A DNA stretch of 64,000 nt, taken from Cohnella silvisoli (lineage in GTDB: Bacteria > Bacillota > Bacilli > Paenibacillales > Paenibacillaceae). The stretch lies in contig NZ_JAIOAP010000002.1 in assembly GCF_021190915.1 (NCBI RefSeq), positions 186,001 through 250,000 of the forward strand, given 5' to 3'. Position 1 is the stretch's first letter, and each line of letters opens with the position of its first letter. A program made the position numbers and the translations under genes. A model generated the notes under the pieces. That model ran no database searches. It worked only from the letters and a program-made list of their open reading frames with translations, and was not told where the DNA came from. Positions 16,028 through 25,766 of the stretch are shown piece after piece.

Positions 16028-18001
16028 TTATTCCTCATACTCCGTAAAATCAACATTCTCGATAATCCAGCGTTTACGCGGGTCAACCTTGTCGCCCATA
16101 AGCGTAGACACGCGGCGTTCCGCTTTGGCGGCGTCTTCGATCTGGACTTGCAGGAATGTACGAGTCTCGTAGTTCATCGTCGTTTCCCACAGCTGATCGG
16201 GATTCATCTCGCCAAGACCTTTATAACGCTGAAGTTCCGCGCCTTTGCCGATTTCTTTCATGTAATTGTTCAGTTGGTCGTCGGTCCAGGCGTACCGAAC
16301 CGTCTCCAGCTTGCCGGATTTCCTAGTTAGCTTGTACAGTGGCGGCTGTGCGATAAACACTTTGCCCGCATCGATCAAAGGCTTCATATAGCGATAGAAG
16401 AACGTGAGCAATAGCACTTGAATATGCGCGCCGTCCGTGTCCGCATCGGTCATGATAATAATCTTCGAGTAATTGCATTCCTCTACGTCGAACTCCGATC
16501 CGATGCCCGCACCGATAGCGGAGATGATAGCTTTGTACTCGTCGTTCTTCAAGATATCGACCAGCTTCGATTTCTCCGGATTCATCGGCTTGCCCTTTAG
16601 CGGCAGGATCGCTTGGTACTTCGAATCCCGCCCTTGCTTGGCGGAGCCGCCCGCGGAATCGCCCTCTACGATAAACAGTTCGTTGCGCGTGCTGTCTTTG
16701 GATTGCGCCGGCGACAGCTTCCCGCCAAGGCTTGCGCTCTCGCTTCTCTTCTTGCCGCTGCGGATTTCCTCGCGCGCTTTGCGTGCCGCTTCGCGCGCTT
16801 TGGAAGCCTGCACGGACTTCTTGATCAACAATTGCCCGACCTGAGGATTTTCCTCCAAGAACACGGTCATCTTGTCCGTAACGATCGCATCGACCACGCT
16901 GCGCGCGGAGGCGCTGCCAAGCTGATCCTTCGTCTGGCCGACGAATTCCACTTCCGACATTTTAATATTGATGACGGCCATTAAACCTTCGCGAAGATCA
17001 TTGCCCTCGAGATTTTTCTCTTTTTCCTTAAGCTGTCCCGTCTTGCGGGCATATTCGTTCATTACGCGGGTATACGCGGTTTTGAATCCCGTTTCGTGCG
17101 TACCGCCGCCTCGGGTAGGAATCGAGTTGACGAAAGAGGCTAACGTTTCCGTATAGCCGTCGTTATACTGCAAAGCCACTTCTACCTCGATATCGTCTTT
17201 CTCCGCGGCAAAATGGATGACGTCATGCAAAACGGACTTTTCCTCATTCAGGAACTGAACGAATTGACGCGCTCCGCCCTCGTAATGGAAAGTATCGGTT
17301 TTGGCGTTTCTCTCATCCTTGATATTCACCTTTAATCCCGAATTCAGGAACGCGATTTCCTGCAGCCGCTCCGATAACGTATCGTAGTTCATGCTCACAT
17401 GGCCGTGGAATACTTTCGGATCCGGCTTAAACGTCACTTTGGTGCCGGTTCTATTCGTATTTCCGATAACCTGCAATCCGCCGACGGGTTCCCCGACATG
17501 CTCGACGCCTTTCGCATCAACCCATGTCTCGAACCTTTGCTTATGTATTTTACCTTCCCGGTAAATCTCGACCTCCAGCCACTCCGACAGAGCATTCGTT
17601 ACGGAAGCGCCGACTCCATGGAGACCGCCGGATTTCTTGTATCCTCCGCCGCCGAATTTTCCGCCCGCATGGAGAATCGTATACACGACGACAGGTGTAG
17701 GAATACCCGATTTATGCATGCCCGTCGGAATACCCCGCCCGTTGTCGACAACCGTCACGGAATTGTCGCTATGCACCGTGACGTCGATACGCGTGCAGAA
17801 TTTAGCCAGATGCTCGTCCACGGCGTTGTCGACGATTTCCCACAATAGATGATGAAGCCCCGAAGCCGTCGTGCTCCCGATGTACATACCCGGTCTTTTG
17901 CGAACCGCCGTTAGGCCTTCGAGTATTTGAATGTCGTCCGCGCCGTACTCGCTGCCCGCGATTACCGCGCTTTCAGTGAACAGATCTATTTGTTCGGTCA
18001 C
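16028..18001 (-). CDS. parE: DNA topoisomerase IV subunit B
   Basis: A 657-residue ParE (GrlB), the ATPase half of topoisomerase IV. The GHKL ATPase domain shows DIQILEGLTAVRKRPGMYIG, the Mg-binding EIVDNAVDEH and the glycine loop GGLHGVGASVTNALS. The TOPRIM domain has EGDSAGGSAKQGRDSKYQA with the metal-binding Glu, and MTDADTDGAHI. The C-terminal tail lacks the long insert of proteobacterial enzymes. It starts at GTG (17999-18001) with AAGGGGG in front. It precedes parC in the same direction, 42 bases apart, and the ABC transporter genes end only 58 bases upstream, so transcription may run through from them. Confidence 0.95.
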   Translation of the reverse strand: MTEQIDLFTESAVIAGSEYGADDIQILEGLTAVRKRPGMYIGSTTASGLHHLLWEIVDNAVDEHLAKFCTRIDVTVHSDNSVTVVDNGRGIPTGMHKSGIPTPVVVYTILHAGGKFGGGGYKKSGGLHGVGASVTNALSEWLEVEIYREGKIHKQRFETWVDAKGVEHVGEPVGGLQVIGNTNRTGTKVTFKPDPKVFHGHVSMNYDTLSERLQEIAFLNSGLKVNIKDERNAKTDTFHYEGGARQFVQFLNEEKSVLHDVIHFAAEKDDIEVEVALQYNDGYTETLASFVNSIPTRGGGTHETGFKTAYTRVMNEYARKTGQLKEKEKNLEGNDLREGLMAVINIKMSEVEFVGQTKDQLGSASARSVVDAIVTDKMTVFLEENPQVGQLLIKKSVQASKAREAARKAREEIRSGKKRSESASLGGKLSPAQSKDSTRNELFIVEGDSAGGSAKQGRDSKYQAILPLKGKPMNPEKSKLVDILKNDEYKAIISAIGAGIGSEFDVEECNYSKIIIMTDADTDGAHIQVLLLTFFYRYMKPLIDAGKVFIAQPPLYKLTRKSGKLETVRYAWTDDQLNNYMKEIGKGAELQRYKGLGEMNPDQLWETTMNYETRTFLQVQIEDAAKAERRVSTLMGDKVDPRKRWIIENVDFTEYEE

Positions 18002-18059
18002 GAATGGACCCCCTTGCTTGTCTCTTGCGCCTGCGCTTGCAAACGCACTACGCTATATT

Positions 18060-19058
18060 CTAATTCAAGATGTCTTGCTTCGTAAAGACGGTGAATGAAA
18101 CGATTAATGCGGCGACTCCCCAAATGCCAAGAATCGCAAGGGAAAAACCGAGCGTCATTCCTTCGATCGGCGGGGGAGTTCCTCTTAAATAAGAGGATAA
18201 TTCCAAGTTCACGTTAAACAAATATTTGGCGCTATGCCACGAGGAGGCCATGTTGGCGAGTATCGTACCCGCTATAATCGTGGCCATCATCGTCACGAAG
18301 CTCGCTGCCGTGCTTCGAACGAGAACCGACACCATCAAGGCGATTATCGCTACGACCATCGCGGAAAACCAGATGAGACCGGACTGCATGAGCAAATAAA
18401 TCCCTTGCGTAACCGCATGCACGCTCGTCGTGTCCACGTCCGCTCCCTTCACTTGAAAACCGACGAAAACCGGCTCGCTCCAGCCCGAATATCCAAACAC
18501 AAGCCCGGAGATCAAATAACAGAGTAATGTCGTCGTAATAATAATTAAGGAGACATATAAGGTCAGGGTTGCCAACTTAGCGAATAAAATGCGCCATCGC
18601 CTGACCGGACGGGTAAGCAGCATCTTAATAGTACCCGTGGAACGCTCCGACGAAACGAGATCCGATGCGATTGCAAGCACCATTAAAGGGATGAATAGAG
18701 AAACCGCATTATCCAGAAAAGTACGCGTAAACGTTACGGCATTGGGAGTTTGCGGATTGATGTCATGATCGAGATAATATTGCAGCTGTTGCACGAGCGC
18801 GCGGCGCCACTTCTTCCATTCCTCCGGAATTCGTTCGCTGCTGAGGGCATTGGTGTTGTCGGTTATCCGGCTTTGCAACTCTGATCGCCAATCCGTATTA
18901 AATTTCTCCCGGCTGTTCTGCGCGATTTTCATTTGAGCATATACGAATACGGGGATGAGAATAAGCAGAATAAGCACGATGACGGCAAACCGCTTCTTTT
19001 TCCAAACCTTTAAGGTTTCATTCTGTAAAAGAGCCAGCAAATTAGCCAATCGTTTCAC
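18060..19058 (-). CDS. ABC-2 type transporter permease
   Basis: A 332-residue membrane subunit paired with the ATPase gene it overlaps by 17 bases. One membrane helix near residues 22-42 is followed by a loop of about 80 residues outside the membrane, then five more helices. Motifs such as LVSSERSTGTIKMLLTRPVRR place it in the ABC2_membrane group related to EcsB/NatB-like exporters. The frame opens at GTG, but the ribosome binding site GGAGG fits the TTG three codons later (19049) better. Cargo is unknown; such pairs export peptides, antibiotics or lipids. Confidence 0.88.
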   Translation of the reverse strand: MKRLANLLALLQNETLKVWKKKRFAVIVLILLILIPVFVYAQMKIAQNSREKFNTDWRSELQSRITDNTNALSSERIPEEWKKWRRALVQQLQYYLDHDINPQTPNAVTFTRTFLDNAVSLFIPLMVLAIASDLVSSERSTGTIKMLLTRPVRRWRILFAKLATLTLYVSLIIITTTLLCYLISGLVFGYSGWSEPVFVGFQVKGADVDTTSVHAVTQGIYLLMQSGLIWFSAMVVAIIALMVSVLVRSTAASFVTMMATIIAGTILANMASSWHSAKYLFNVNLELSSYLRGTPPPIEGMTLGFSLAILGIWGVAALIVSFTVFTKQDILN

Positions 19059-20013
19059 CCTCCGTCAGCTTCAAAAATAATTCCTCAAGCGAGGGAGCTA
19101 CGCGTTGAACGGAGTGTATCCCGATGCCGACAGCGACGAATTTATTCACCCAGCCGCTAATTTGATCTTCGTTCATGATCGTAATGATCGGATCCTGAAG
19201 CGTCGACAGCAGCGATTCATCTATCCGGTGTTCATTGCTTCCGATCATTTGAACATCAGGCTGATCCAACAGCATCGCCCTCGCATCAATTGGACGATCC
19301 ACTTGCCAAACTGTATAAGTGCCTGCTTGCGATACTAACACGTCCACTTCTCCGACCGCAATGACTTCACCATGCGCGATAATAGCGACGCGATCGCACA
19401 TCAACTGAATTTCGCTCAACAAGTGGCTGGAAATAAACAAGCTCATTCCGCTCTCCGCCAGCTTGCGAATAAATTCGCGCAACTCCTTGATGCCTTTAGG
19501 ATCTAATCCGTTCGTCGGTTCATCGAGGATAAGCAGCTTTGGACTGCCAAGAAGCGCCTGTGCTATGCCAAGACGCTGACGCATGCCCAAGGAATAGGTT
19601 TTGACCTTGTCGTGAATTCTCTGATCTAGCCCTACGATATCTACCACTTCGGAAATTCTCGTAGTTGTGATGCCGGCTTGCATGCGGGCAAAGTGCTCTA
19701 AATTTTCCCACCCGGTCATAAAAGCGTACATTTCCGGATTTTCGACGATACAGCCCACGTGCGCAAGAGCACGTTCGGGATGCCGATCGATATCTTCTCC
19801 GCACACGATAATTTTACCCTCTGTCGGCTTGATCAGATCGACGAGCATGCGGATCGTCGTCGTTTTGCCGGAACCATTAGGTCCCAAGAAACCGAATATT
19901 TCTCCCGCGAACACGTCGAACGATACGTTATGAATAATCGGCTTGCGGCCGATGTTTTTCTTCAGTCCTTGAACTGACAATACGATTTCTTTAGCCATAG
20001 TCTGCATCTGCAT
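19042..20013 (-). CDS. ABC transporter ATP-binding protein
   Basis: A 323-residue ATPase that powers the ABC-2 permease. The Walker A motif is GPNGSGKTT near residue 45, the Q-loop VENPEM, the signature YSLGMRQRLGIAQALL, and Walker B LLILDEPTNGLDP followed by the switch His in SSHLLSE. The C-terminal 90 residues carry a regulatory part found in CcmA/BcrA-like exporters. Several in-frame ATGs occur near the start; the first has GGAGG about 11 bases upstream, and MAKEIVLS five codons in is also possible. It lies 23 bases after the GDSL gene and overlaps the permease gene. Confidence 0.92.
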   Translation of the reverse strand: MQMQTMAKEIVLSVQGLKKNIGRKPIIHNVSFDVFAGEIFGFLGPNGSGKTTTIRMLVDLIKPTEGKIIVCGEDIDRHPERALAHVGCIVENPEMYAFMTGWENLEHFARMQAGITTTRISEVVDIVGLDQRIHDKVKTYSLGMRQRLGIAQALLGSPKLLILDEPTNGLDPKGIKELREFIRKLAESGMSLFISSHLLSEIQLMCDRVAIIAHGEVIAVGEVDVLVSQAGTYTVWQVDRPIDARAMLLDQPDVQMIGSNEHRIDESLLSTLQDPIITIMNEDQISGWVNKFVAVGIGIHSVQRVAPSLEELFLKLTEGETIG

Positions 20014-20036
20014 AGATGCTTCAACCTCCCTCCGTA

Positions 20037-20852
20037 CTAGTGCAGCGCCTGAACGATTCTCTCCGATATCCGGTCATAACCTAGTGCATTAGGGTGAAAA
20101 TGATCCGAAGAAAGGTACTGCTTCAGGTTAAACTCAAACAAATCGTAGGTAGGGACAACCGTCGCGTTGCCATCCGCCTCAGCGAGGTCGTGAGCGAATT
20201 CATTCCACTTCGCCACCACCTCGCTGGCCGGCCTCATAGCCGGTAAATCATAAAAAGCGTTATACAATCCAACATAGATAATCCGTGCCGTCGGATTTAA
20301 CTTCCTAACTTTGTGAAATACGGTTTCTAGACTTGGTTTCGCCTCCGGCATCCGCTCTAATAGCAGCTTCGGCGATAAATCCCCGCCCTCGGCCATCGAA
20401 CCGCCGTTCTGGGCGATCCGGAACAGGTCGTTGCCGCCGATTGTCATAAGAATAATATCAGCCTTGCCTATGGAATTCTTATAACCGCTTTCATCCAGAC
20501 GTTTCACCAGTAGATCCGCTCTCAGCCCGTTAATCGCCAAGTTATTAACTAAGTAGACAGGCTTGTCCATTTCTTTGGATAAACGGTCGACCACACGCGC
20601 GACGTAACCTTCTCCCGTTGAATCGCCTGTTCCTTTGGTCAGCGAGTCCCCAAGCGATGTGACGTATAATTCCGCTTTATCGCTCCAGTTCCCTCCGGTT
20701 GCCACCTCAGGCTTGGAAGCTTCCGGCAGGGAAAGCCCATCCTTTGGAAACCAAGTGTCCTTCAAAGCCCAAGCAAACCCCGTAACCATAATAAGCAAAC
20801 ATATAAATGTCGTTAATCCTAATATTCGCCACAGCCAGGAAGACGATTTCAT
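20037..20852 (-). CDS. SGNH/GDSL hydrolase, membrane-anchored (YpmR-like)
   Basis: A 271-residue exported hydrolase. The start MKSSS at 20850-20852 has GGGGGAA in front, and gives one N-terminal membrane helix (about 8-30). The SGNH blocks are clear: GDSLTKGTGD with the catalytic Ser, the Asn-containing GGNDLF block, and DHFHPN with catalytic Asp/His. Such enzymes act as esterases or lipases on the outer face of the membrane or on cell-wall esters. The true substrate is unknown. It is the first gene of a run that continues into the ABC-2 transporter with a 23-base gap. Confidence 0.88.
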   Translation of the reverse strand: MKSSSWLWRILGLTTFICLLIMVTGFAWALKDTWFPKDGLSLPEASKPEVATGGNWSDKAELYVTSLGDSLTKGTGDSTGEGYVARVVDRLSKEMDKPVYLVNNLAINGLRADLLVKRLDESGYKNSIGKADIILMTIGGNDLFRIAQNGGSMAEGGDLSPKLLLERMPEAKPSLETVFHKVRKLNPTARIIYVGLYNAFYDLPAMRPASEVVAKWNEFAHDLAEADGNATVVPTYDLFEFNLKQYLSSDHFHPNALGYDRISERIVQALH

Positions 20853-20954
20853 GCGATTCCCCCTATTCCCGATTACTCCGGCAGCCAAGCCGGATTTTTC
20901 CTGCTGTGTTCCACGATAACGGTTCTGACGACAATTTTCAAATCGGTTGGCTAA

Positions 20955-21830
20955 GAAAAACCGGAAGCTTTGCCAGCTTCGCCTCCAGTCCTTTTACTTT
21001 TGGCGGATATCCGCAATAAAGCAATCGTACCCCTGAACTCCTTTATAATCTAAGGGGATCGACCGTTCTGACATTATTCCTGCCTGCAGTTGTTCGCGAA
21101 AGGTACCATTATCCCTTCGTGTCAGAAGGAGAATAGGACCACCGCAGCCTTCCCTACCTCCTTTCCGCGAAACATACCAGTATCCCTGCCGATCAGGCGG
21201 AGAACCCTTGTTCATGCTCTTGAAAACAAACCCGGAACGTCGAAATTTTATCGAGCTAATTGCGATGTTCAAGAAGCCCAGCAGCCGCTGTTGGTCGGCG
21301 GATCCCTCGACGAGCGAGATGAACCTAAGCAGGTCAAAATCAAACAACCGGATCTCAGCCATGTGAATAACGCGTCGAGAGTGCTTTGAACCTAATAAAG
21401 CGGAATGTGACCGGGTGGCTGAACTTTACGTTTCATGGCATCGGAGTCAAACATCTGCAGGCCTAATTAGACGAGTTTTGTTTCCGGTTGAACTTAAAAC
21501 TCCCCCATGCCCCGGTCTTCAGCCACCTGCTCCATCGGTGTGCTGCGACGCTAACTTTGACTTACAAAAAACTAACCAGCAGCAGACCGGTTCTCACCGT
21601 TCCTTGGGTTGTCTGGGAAAGCAAACGAAGTGGAAAAGAAAATATCTCAGCCGTGCGTGGTATCACGGAATCCGTTGATTGCAACTCAATTCTGAAGTAA
21701 GGGGATAATGGTACGATTTCTCCGAAATGGCACGGAAATGAGGGGTCGATTTTTCTATTTCTCTGACGCTTCGGGATAATGGTACATATGAAGAAAAAAC
21801 CTACAACGCCTAGATGTCCATAAAACTTAA
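20955..21830 (+). mobile_element. Decayed copy of the IS1595-like element
   Basis: This stretch matches the intact element at 60737-62312 in order and orientation, from the left flank (AAAAACCGGAAGC) to the right flank (TAGATGTCCATAAA). It has lost about 530 bases covering the promoter and the N-terminal half of the transposase, about 95 bases in the middle, and the stop-codon region. It ends just before the terminator of the ABC exporter gene. It carries two direct and two inverted copies of the GTACCATTATCCC motif. Confidence 0.85.
21276..21650 (+). pseudogene. IS1595-like transposase remnant
   Basis: Nucleotide identity with the intact transposase resumes at the GCCCAGCAGCCGCTG block, which in the intact gene encodes AQQPLLIGGSLDERDEP, and continues with a roughly 95-base deletion through the region encoding YLDEFCFRLN and PVLTVPWVVW. 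The start codon, zinc-ribbon region and first catalytic Asp are absent, and frames are broken. It cannot make an active protein. Confidence 0.85.
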
Positions 21831-21844
21831 CCTTTCTCAAAAGA

Positions 21845-21885
21845 AAACCGTCCGGTCAGCTTAATCGCAGCTGACCGGACGGTTT
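21845..21885 (-). terminator. Terminator of the heterodimeric ABC exporter genes
   Basis: A perfect 16-base-pair hairpin: AAACCGTCCGGTCAGC (21845-21860) pairs with GCTGACCGGACGGTTT (21870-21885), followed on the minus strand by TTTTCTTTTG. It sits 24 bases beyond the exporter stop codon. Confidence 0.9.
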
Positions 21886-21908
21886 CATCATCTTAAATCC
21901 CTTATAAG

Positions 21909-23708
21909 TTAAGCGGATAAAAACCGGTACTGCGCATCGACCAAATTCCGATAATGGCCGGGGCGTTTCATCAATTCCTCGTGACTGCCCTGATCGACGA
22001 TCTCCCCATGATCTAGAACGACAATACAATCTGCGTGACGGATCGTTGACAATCGATGGGCAACGATGAAGGAGGTACGACCCTGAAGTAAAGTAGCGAG
22101 TGCTTCTTGGATGCGCAGCTCCGTTTCCGTATCGATGCTGGCAGTCGCTTCATCAAGCACCAGAATACGCGGATTGGCGAGCAACGCTCGGGCGAAGGAC
22201 AAAAGCTGACGTTGGCCGACCGAGAGCGCATTTCCCCGTTCTTCGACTTCCGTATCGTATCCGTTAGGCAAATCCACGATAAAATCGTGCGCCCTTACCG
22301 ACCGCGCGGCAGCTTCGATTTCCGCATCGGAGGCGCCGGGACGTCCATATCGGATATTTTCCCTGATCGTACCCGAGAAAATAAACGTATCCTGCAACAC
22401 GATGCCGATTTGGGAACGCAGGCTTTCGATCGTTACGTCTCTTACGTCGATACCGTCCAGAAGCACACGCCCTTCTACCGTGTCGTAAAACCGGCAAAGC
22501 AGGCTAACGATGGTGCTTTTGCCCGAGCCGGTGTGGCCGACCAATGCAACCGACAAACCCGCTTTCACGTCGAGATTGATGCCGCGAAGCGCTTGGCGGT
22601 CCGTTTCGTAGCCGAAGGAGACGCCTTCCAGTTTTACGTGCCCTTGCAGTTCGGGCATTTCGATGGCGTTGTCTTTCTCAGGAACGGCCGGCTTCTCATC
22701 CATGAATTCGAATATCCGCTCCGAAGAGGACATGGAGATCAACAGCTGCGAATACATGTTTCCAAGCCTCGTAATCGGCTCCCAGAAGCTTCCTACGTAA
22801 GTAATAAACGCAACTAGAGTACCGACGGTCATCGCATCTGATTTAATCAGATAAGCCCCGTATAAAAGCAGGATCAGCGTCCCGACGGCGGAAGTGATTT
22901 CAATGACGGGGCCGAACAATTGGTTAAGCGCCGAAGCCCTGTTCCAAGAACGGATATTGCTTTTATTCATTCCGTCGAAATATCCGATATTTTCCTTCTC
23001 TTGCGCGAATGCCTGCGTCACCCTAATACCCTGTATGCTTTCGTTAAGATGGGCGTTAATCCGGGATTGCTTAATCCGGACGGTTTGCCATGCGAAACGA
23101 ATTTTTTTGCGCAGCGCGGAAGAGACAAAGAACATTAAAGGCACCGTAATCATAATCGCGAGGCCTAGCTTAGGCTCCATGACTAAGAGAATAATCGTAA
23201 TCCCGAACAATTGAACGATGTCGATAACCGCGTTGATGACCCCGTTCGTGAACATATCCTGCAAGGAGTTAACGTCATTCGTTACCCTTACAAGCACGGA
23301 TCCTGCCGGACGTTTGTCGAAAAACCGAAACGACAGCGATTGGATGTGGCGAAATAACGCCGCCCTTAAGTCGAAGATGACCTTCTGGCCGATTTCGTTC
23401 GTTTTTTGAATCGTATACTGCTGGGCCCACCATCGCATACCGTACATAAGCAGCATCGCGACGACCAAACCGGTCAGCAAGGATACGCTGCTATTGCCAT
23501 TCTCCGGATGAATGGCACGGTCAATGGCCATGCTCATCAGGAAAGGAATGGCCAGCCGGGATAACATCCCGAACACCGTCATGACGAACATGACCCGGGT
23601 GACGCTCGCCTTATACGGCTTAATGTACGCGAACAGCCGTCCGATCTGCTTCCAGTTAAAAGGCTTTTCAATCAATTCGTCATCTTGATAGACAAAATTG
23701 CGGCTCAT
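21909..23708 (-). CDS. ABC exporter half-transporter with canonical ATPase site (YfiC/BmrD-like)
   Basis: A 599-residue half-transporter: six membrane helices (about 35-330) then an ATPase domain with Walker A GHTGSGKST, signature ALSVGQRQLL, Walker B ILVLDEATASID with the catalytic Glu intact, and switch AHRLST. It overlaps the stop of the partner gene by 4 bases (ATGA). Together they look like a type IV heterodimeric exporter of the BmrC/BmrD or YfiB/YfiC group, which expels drugs or lipids. The signature has Val where the consensus has Gly. No leader peptide or attenuator was spotted in front of the pair. Confidence 0.92.
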   Translation of the reverse strand: MSRNFVYQDDELIEKPFNWKQIGRLFAYIKPYKASVTRVMFVMTVFGMLSRLAIPFLMSMAIDRAIHPENGNSSVSLLTGLVVAMLLMYGMRWWAQQYTIQKTNEIGQKVIFDLRAALFRHIQSLSFRFFDKRPAGSVLVRVTNDVNSLQDMFTNGVINAVIDIVQLFGITIILLVMEPKLGLAIMITVPLMFFVSSALRKKIRFAWQTVRIKQSRINAHLNESIQGIRVTQAFAQEKENIGYFDGMNKSNIRSWNRASALNQLFGPVIEITSAVGTLILLLYGAYLIKSDAMTVGTLVAFITYVGSFWEPITRLGNMYSQLLISMSSSERIFEFMDEKPAVPEKDNAIEMPELQGHVKLEGVSFGYETDRQALRGINLDVKAGLSVALVGHTGSGKSTIVSLLCRFYDTVEGRVLLDGIDVRDVTIESLRSQIGIVLQDTFIFSGTIRENIRYGRPGASDAEIEAAARSVRAHDFIVDLPNGYDTEVEERGNALSVGQRQLLSFARALLANPRILVLDEATASIDTETELRIQEALATLLQGRTSFIVAHRLSTIRHADCIVVLDHGEIVDQGSHEELMKRPGHYRNLVDAQYRFLSA

Positions 23709-25507
23709 CCCGTCACCCGTCTTTCTGCTGCGCTTGCCGACTCGCTTACGGCATCATCCAATTCGTCTGGACGGTCCGCATACTGAATGCGGTACGTTTC
23801 GCGGTACAAGCCTGGCTGTCGAACGAGCTTCTCATGAGTACCCCGCTGGATCGTATGTCCCCGATCGAGAACGATGATCTCATCGGCGTGCCGTAAAGTC
23901 GATATTCGATGGGCGATCATGAATACGGTGCGTCCCGCCATAACCGACCGGATGGCGGTTTGGATTTCGTGCTCCGTCTCCATGTCCAGCGCGCTGGTCG
24001 CATCATCGAGAATCAGGATTTTCGGTTTGCTAAGCAAGGCGCGCGCAATCGCTATCCGCTGCTTCTGACCGCCGGAGAGCCCCATTCCCCGCTCGCCTAC
24101 TATCGTCTCATAGCCGAGCGGAAGTTCGCGGATAAATCCATCCGCCTGCGCTAATCGCGCGGCCTCTTCGATGTCCTCCGCGCTTGCGTCCGGACAACCG
24201 TAGCTTATGTTCTCTTTAATCGTCGTAGAGAACAGGAACGACTCCTGGAAGACGATAGCCGTTTGGCGTCGCAGGCTTGCTAATTCGATATGACGAACAT
24301 CTACGCCGTCCAGCGTGAGCGATCCCTCGCCCACATCATACGCTCGCATCAGCAACCCTATTGCCGTCGATTTCCCGGATCCCGTACCTCCCAGCAAGCC
24401 GATAACCGAGCCTGCCGGCGCATCCAGATTGAATCCTAGAAGCGCGGAAGGCAGATCGTCCCGGTTCGTATATCGAAAGCTGATGTCTTCGAAACGAATA
24501 TGGCCTTTCACGGCCTCTTCATCCAGGACAAGGCTGTCCTTTGTATTTTTCACCGAAATCGGTTGATTAAGGAGCTCCAATAGACGCTCGCCCGATGCTT
24601 TGGATTGCGTATAGTTATTGATTTGAAACCCCAACGTCCATAGGGGGGCGACGATCAAGCCAAGCATACCCGAAAGCGCGACCAAATCTCCCAAAGACAA
24701 TGATCCGTTGATGACGCGCCAACCGCCGGCAAACAGCAATGCGGCAACGCTCAAATTCGCGATAAATTCGATCATCGGGAAGTATTTGGCCCAGACGCCT
24801 GCCAGTTGAAGATGATTATCGCGATAATCCACGTTTTCCTTAACGAATTTCTTGATCTCGAAAGGCTCGCGGGCAAACGATTTAACCGTTCTCACGCCCG
24901 TTATGTTCTCTTGCACTCGCACGGTCAATCGACCGACCGCAGAGCGGATGGAACGGAATACGGGATGGATATTTTGCTCGAAACGGATCGCGATGTAACC
25001 GAGTACAGGGATAATCGCCAATGTCATCAGCGTAAGCTTCCAATCGATGAAAAACATCATCGTAAATCCGAACACGAGCAAAAATGCGGTGTTAAGCAAT
25101 TGGGCGAATCCAAAGCCGATAAAATTGCGGATACCCTCGATATCGGCGGTTAGCCGCGACATTAGGTCGCCAGTTCGAGCCGTGTCATAATAGGAGAAGG
25201 ATAATTGCTGGAGCTTCTCGTAGCATCCATTACGCAGCCGATAGGCAAGACGATTGCCCAATCGACTCCCGCTAAAACCGTGAACGTACTGAAAAGCCGC
25301 TTTTACGAAAATAATACCGACCGCGGCTAACGACAATCCGAGCACGCCTCCGAATTCACCTGGAATAATCATGTCGTCGATCAACGTCTTGAGAAGCAGC
25401 GGGTACACCAATCCAAGCGCTGTCGCGACCGCGAGTCCAGCCACGGAGCCCCAAAGAAAACCTTTGTCTTGCCAATAATACGCCTTCAATGCCCGAAAAA
25501 TATCCAA
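23705..25507 (-). CDS. ABC exporter half-transporter with degenerate ATPase site (YfiB/BmrC-like)
   Basis: A 600-residue half-transporter. Six membrane helices precede an ATPase domain with Walker A GGTGSGKST, signature LSGGQKQRIAIARALL, and Walker B ILILDDATSALD, in which the catalytic Glu is Asp. That replacement is the known mark of the non-hydrolysing site in asymmetric heterodimers such as BmrC/BmrD and TM287/288. It starts with TTG (25505-25507), preceded by GGGAGG. It is first in the operon. The C-terminal tail is Ser/Ala-rich and not conserved. Confidence 0.92.
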   Translation of the reverse strand: MDIFRALKAYYWQDKGFLWGSVAGLAVATALGLVYPLLLKTLIDDMIIPGEFGGVLGLSLAAVGIIFVKAAFQYVHGFSGSRLGNRLAYRLRNGCYEKLQQLSFSYYDTARTGDLMSRLTADIEGIRNFIGFGFAQLLNTAFLLVFGFTMMFFIDWKLTLMTLAIIPVLGYIAIRFEQNIHPVFRSIRSAVGRLTVRVQENITGVRTVKSFAREPFEIKKFVKENVDYRDNHLQLAGVWAKYFPMIEFIANLSVAALLFAGGWRVINGSLSLGDLVALSGMLGLIVAPLWTLGFQINNYTQSKASGERLLELLNQPISVKNTKDSLVLDEEAVKGHIRFEDISFRYTNRDDLPSALLGFNLDAPAGSVIGLLGGTGSGKSTAIGLLMRAYDVGEGSLTLDGVDVRHIELASLRRQTAIVFQESFLFSTTIKENISYGCPDASAEDIEEAARLAQADGFIRELPLGYETIVGERGMGLSGGQKQRIAIARALLSKPKILILDDATSALDMETEHEIQTAIRSVMAGRTVFMIAHRISTLRHADEIIVLDRGHTIQRGTHEKLVRQPGLYRETYRIQYADRPDELDDAVSESASAAERRVTG

Positions 25508-25715
25508 AAATGGTCCTCCCTTTCTCTGCTTTCTACGGCAGTGTAGCGCAATAGAAAGTACCCGGCAACAACGCTATACGGTCCAAATCGACCCTCCAAC
25601 GGAAGCTACGGACTTGAAGATGACTCATTCAACGTATTTCTCCGATATCGTCGCAAATCGTGCCATATATCCCCTGGTTTGCGTGTTTATTAAAGGGATT
25701 CAAAGACAAATAAAG

Positions 25716-25760
25716 AAAAGGCCTTCTCCCGCCCGTAAGACGATGGGAAAAAGCCTTTTT
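25716..25760 (-). terminator. Terminator of the nth-dynamin genes
   Basis: AAAAGGCCTTCTCCC (25716-25730) pairs with GGGAAAAAGCCTTTT (25745-25759) with few mismatches. T-runs occur on both sides, so it could stop transcription in either direction. Confidence 0.8.
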
Positions 25761-25766
25761 TGAATG

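Noticed and set aside
20994-21362. Minus-strand open frame of 122 codons in the decayed IS
   Set aside because: It runs over repeat motifs and transposase remnants; a similar frame at 60730-60933 comes from the same repeated DNA, not from a gene.
22107-22817. Antisense open frame of 236 codons inside the exporter gene
   Set aside because: It is opposite conserved ABC motifs, with no start signals and no recognisable domain.
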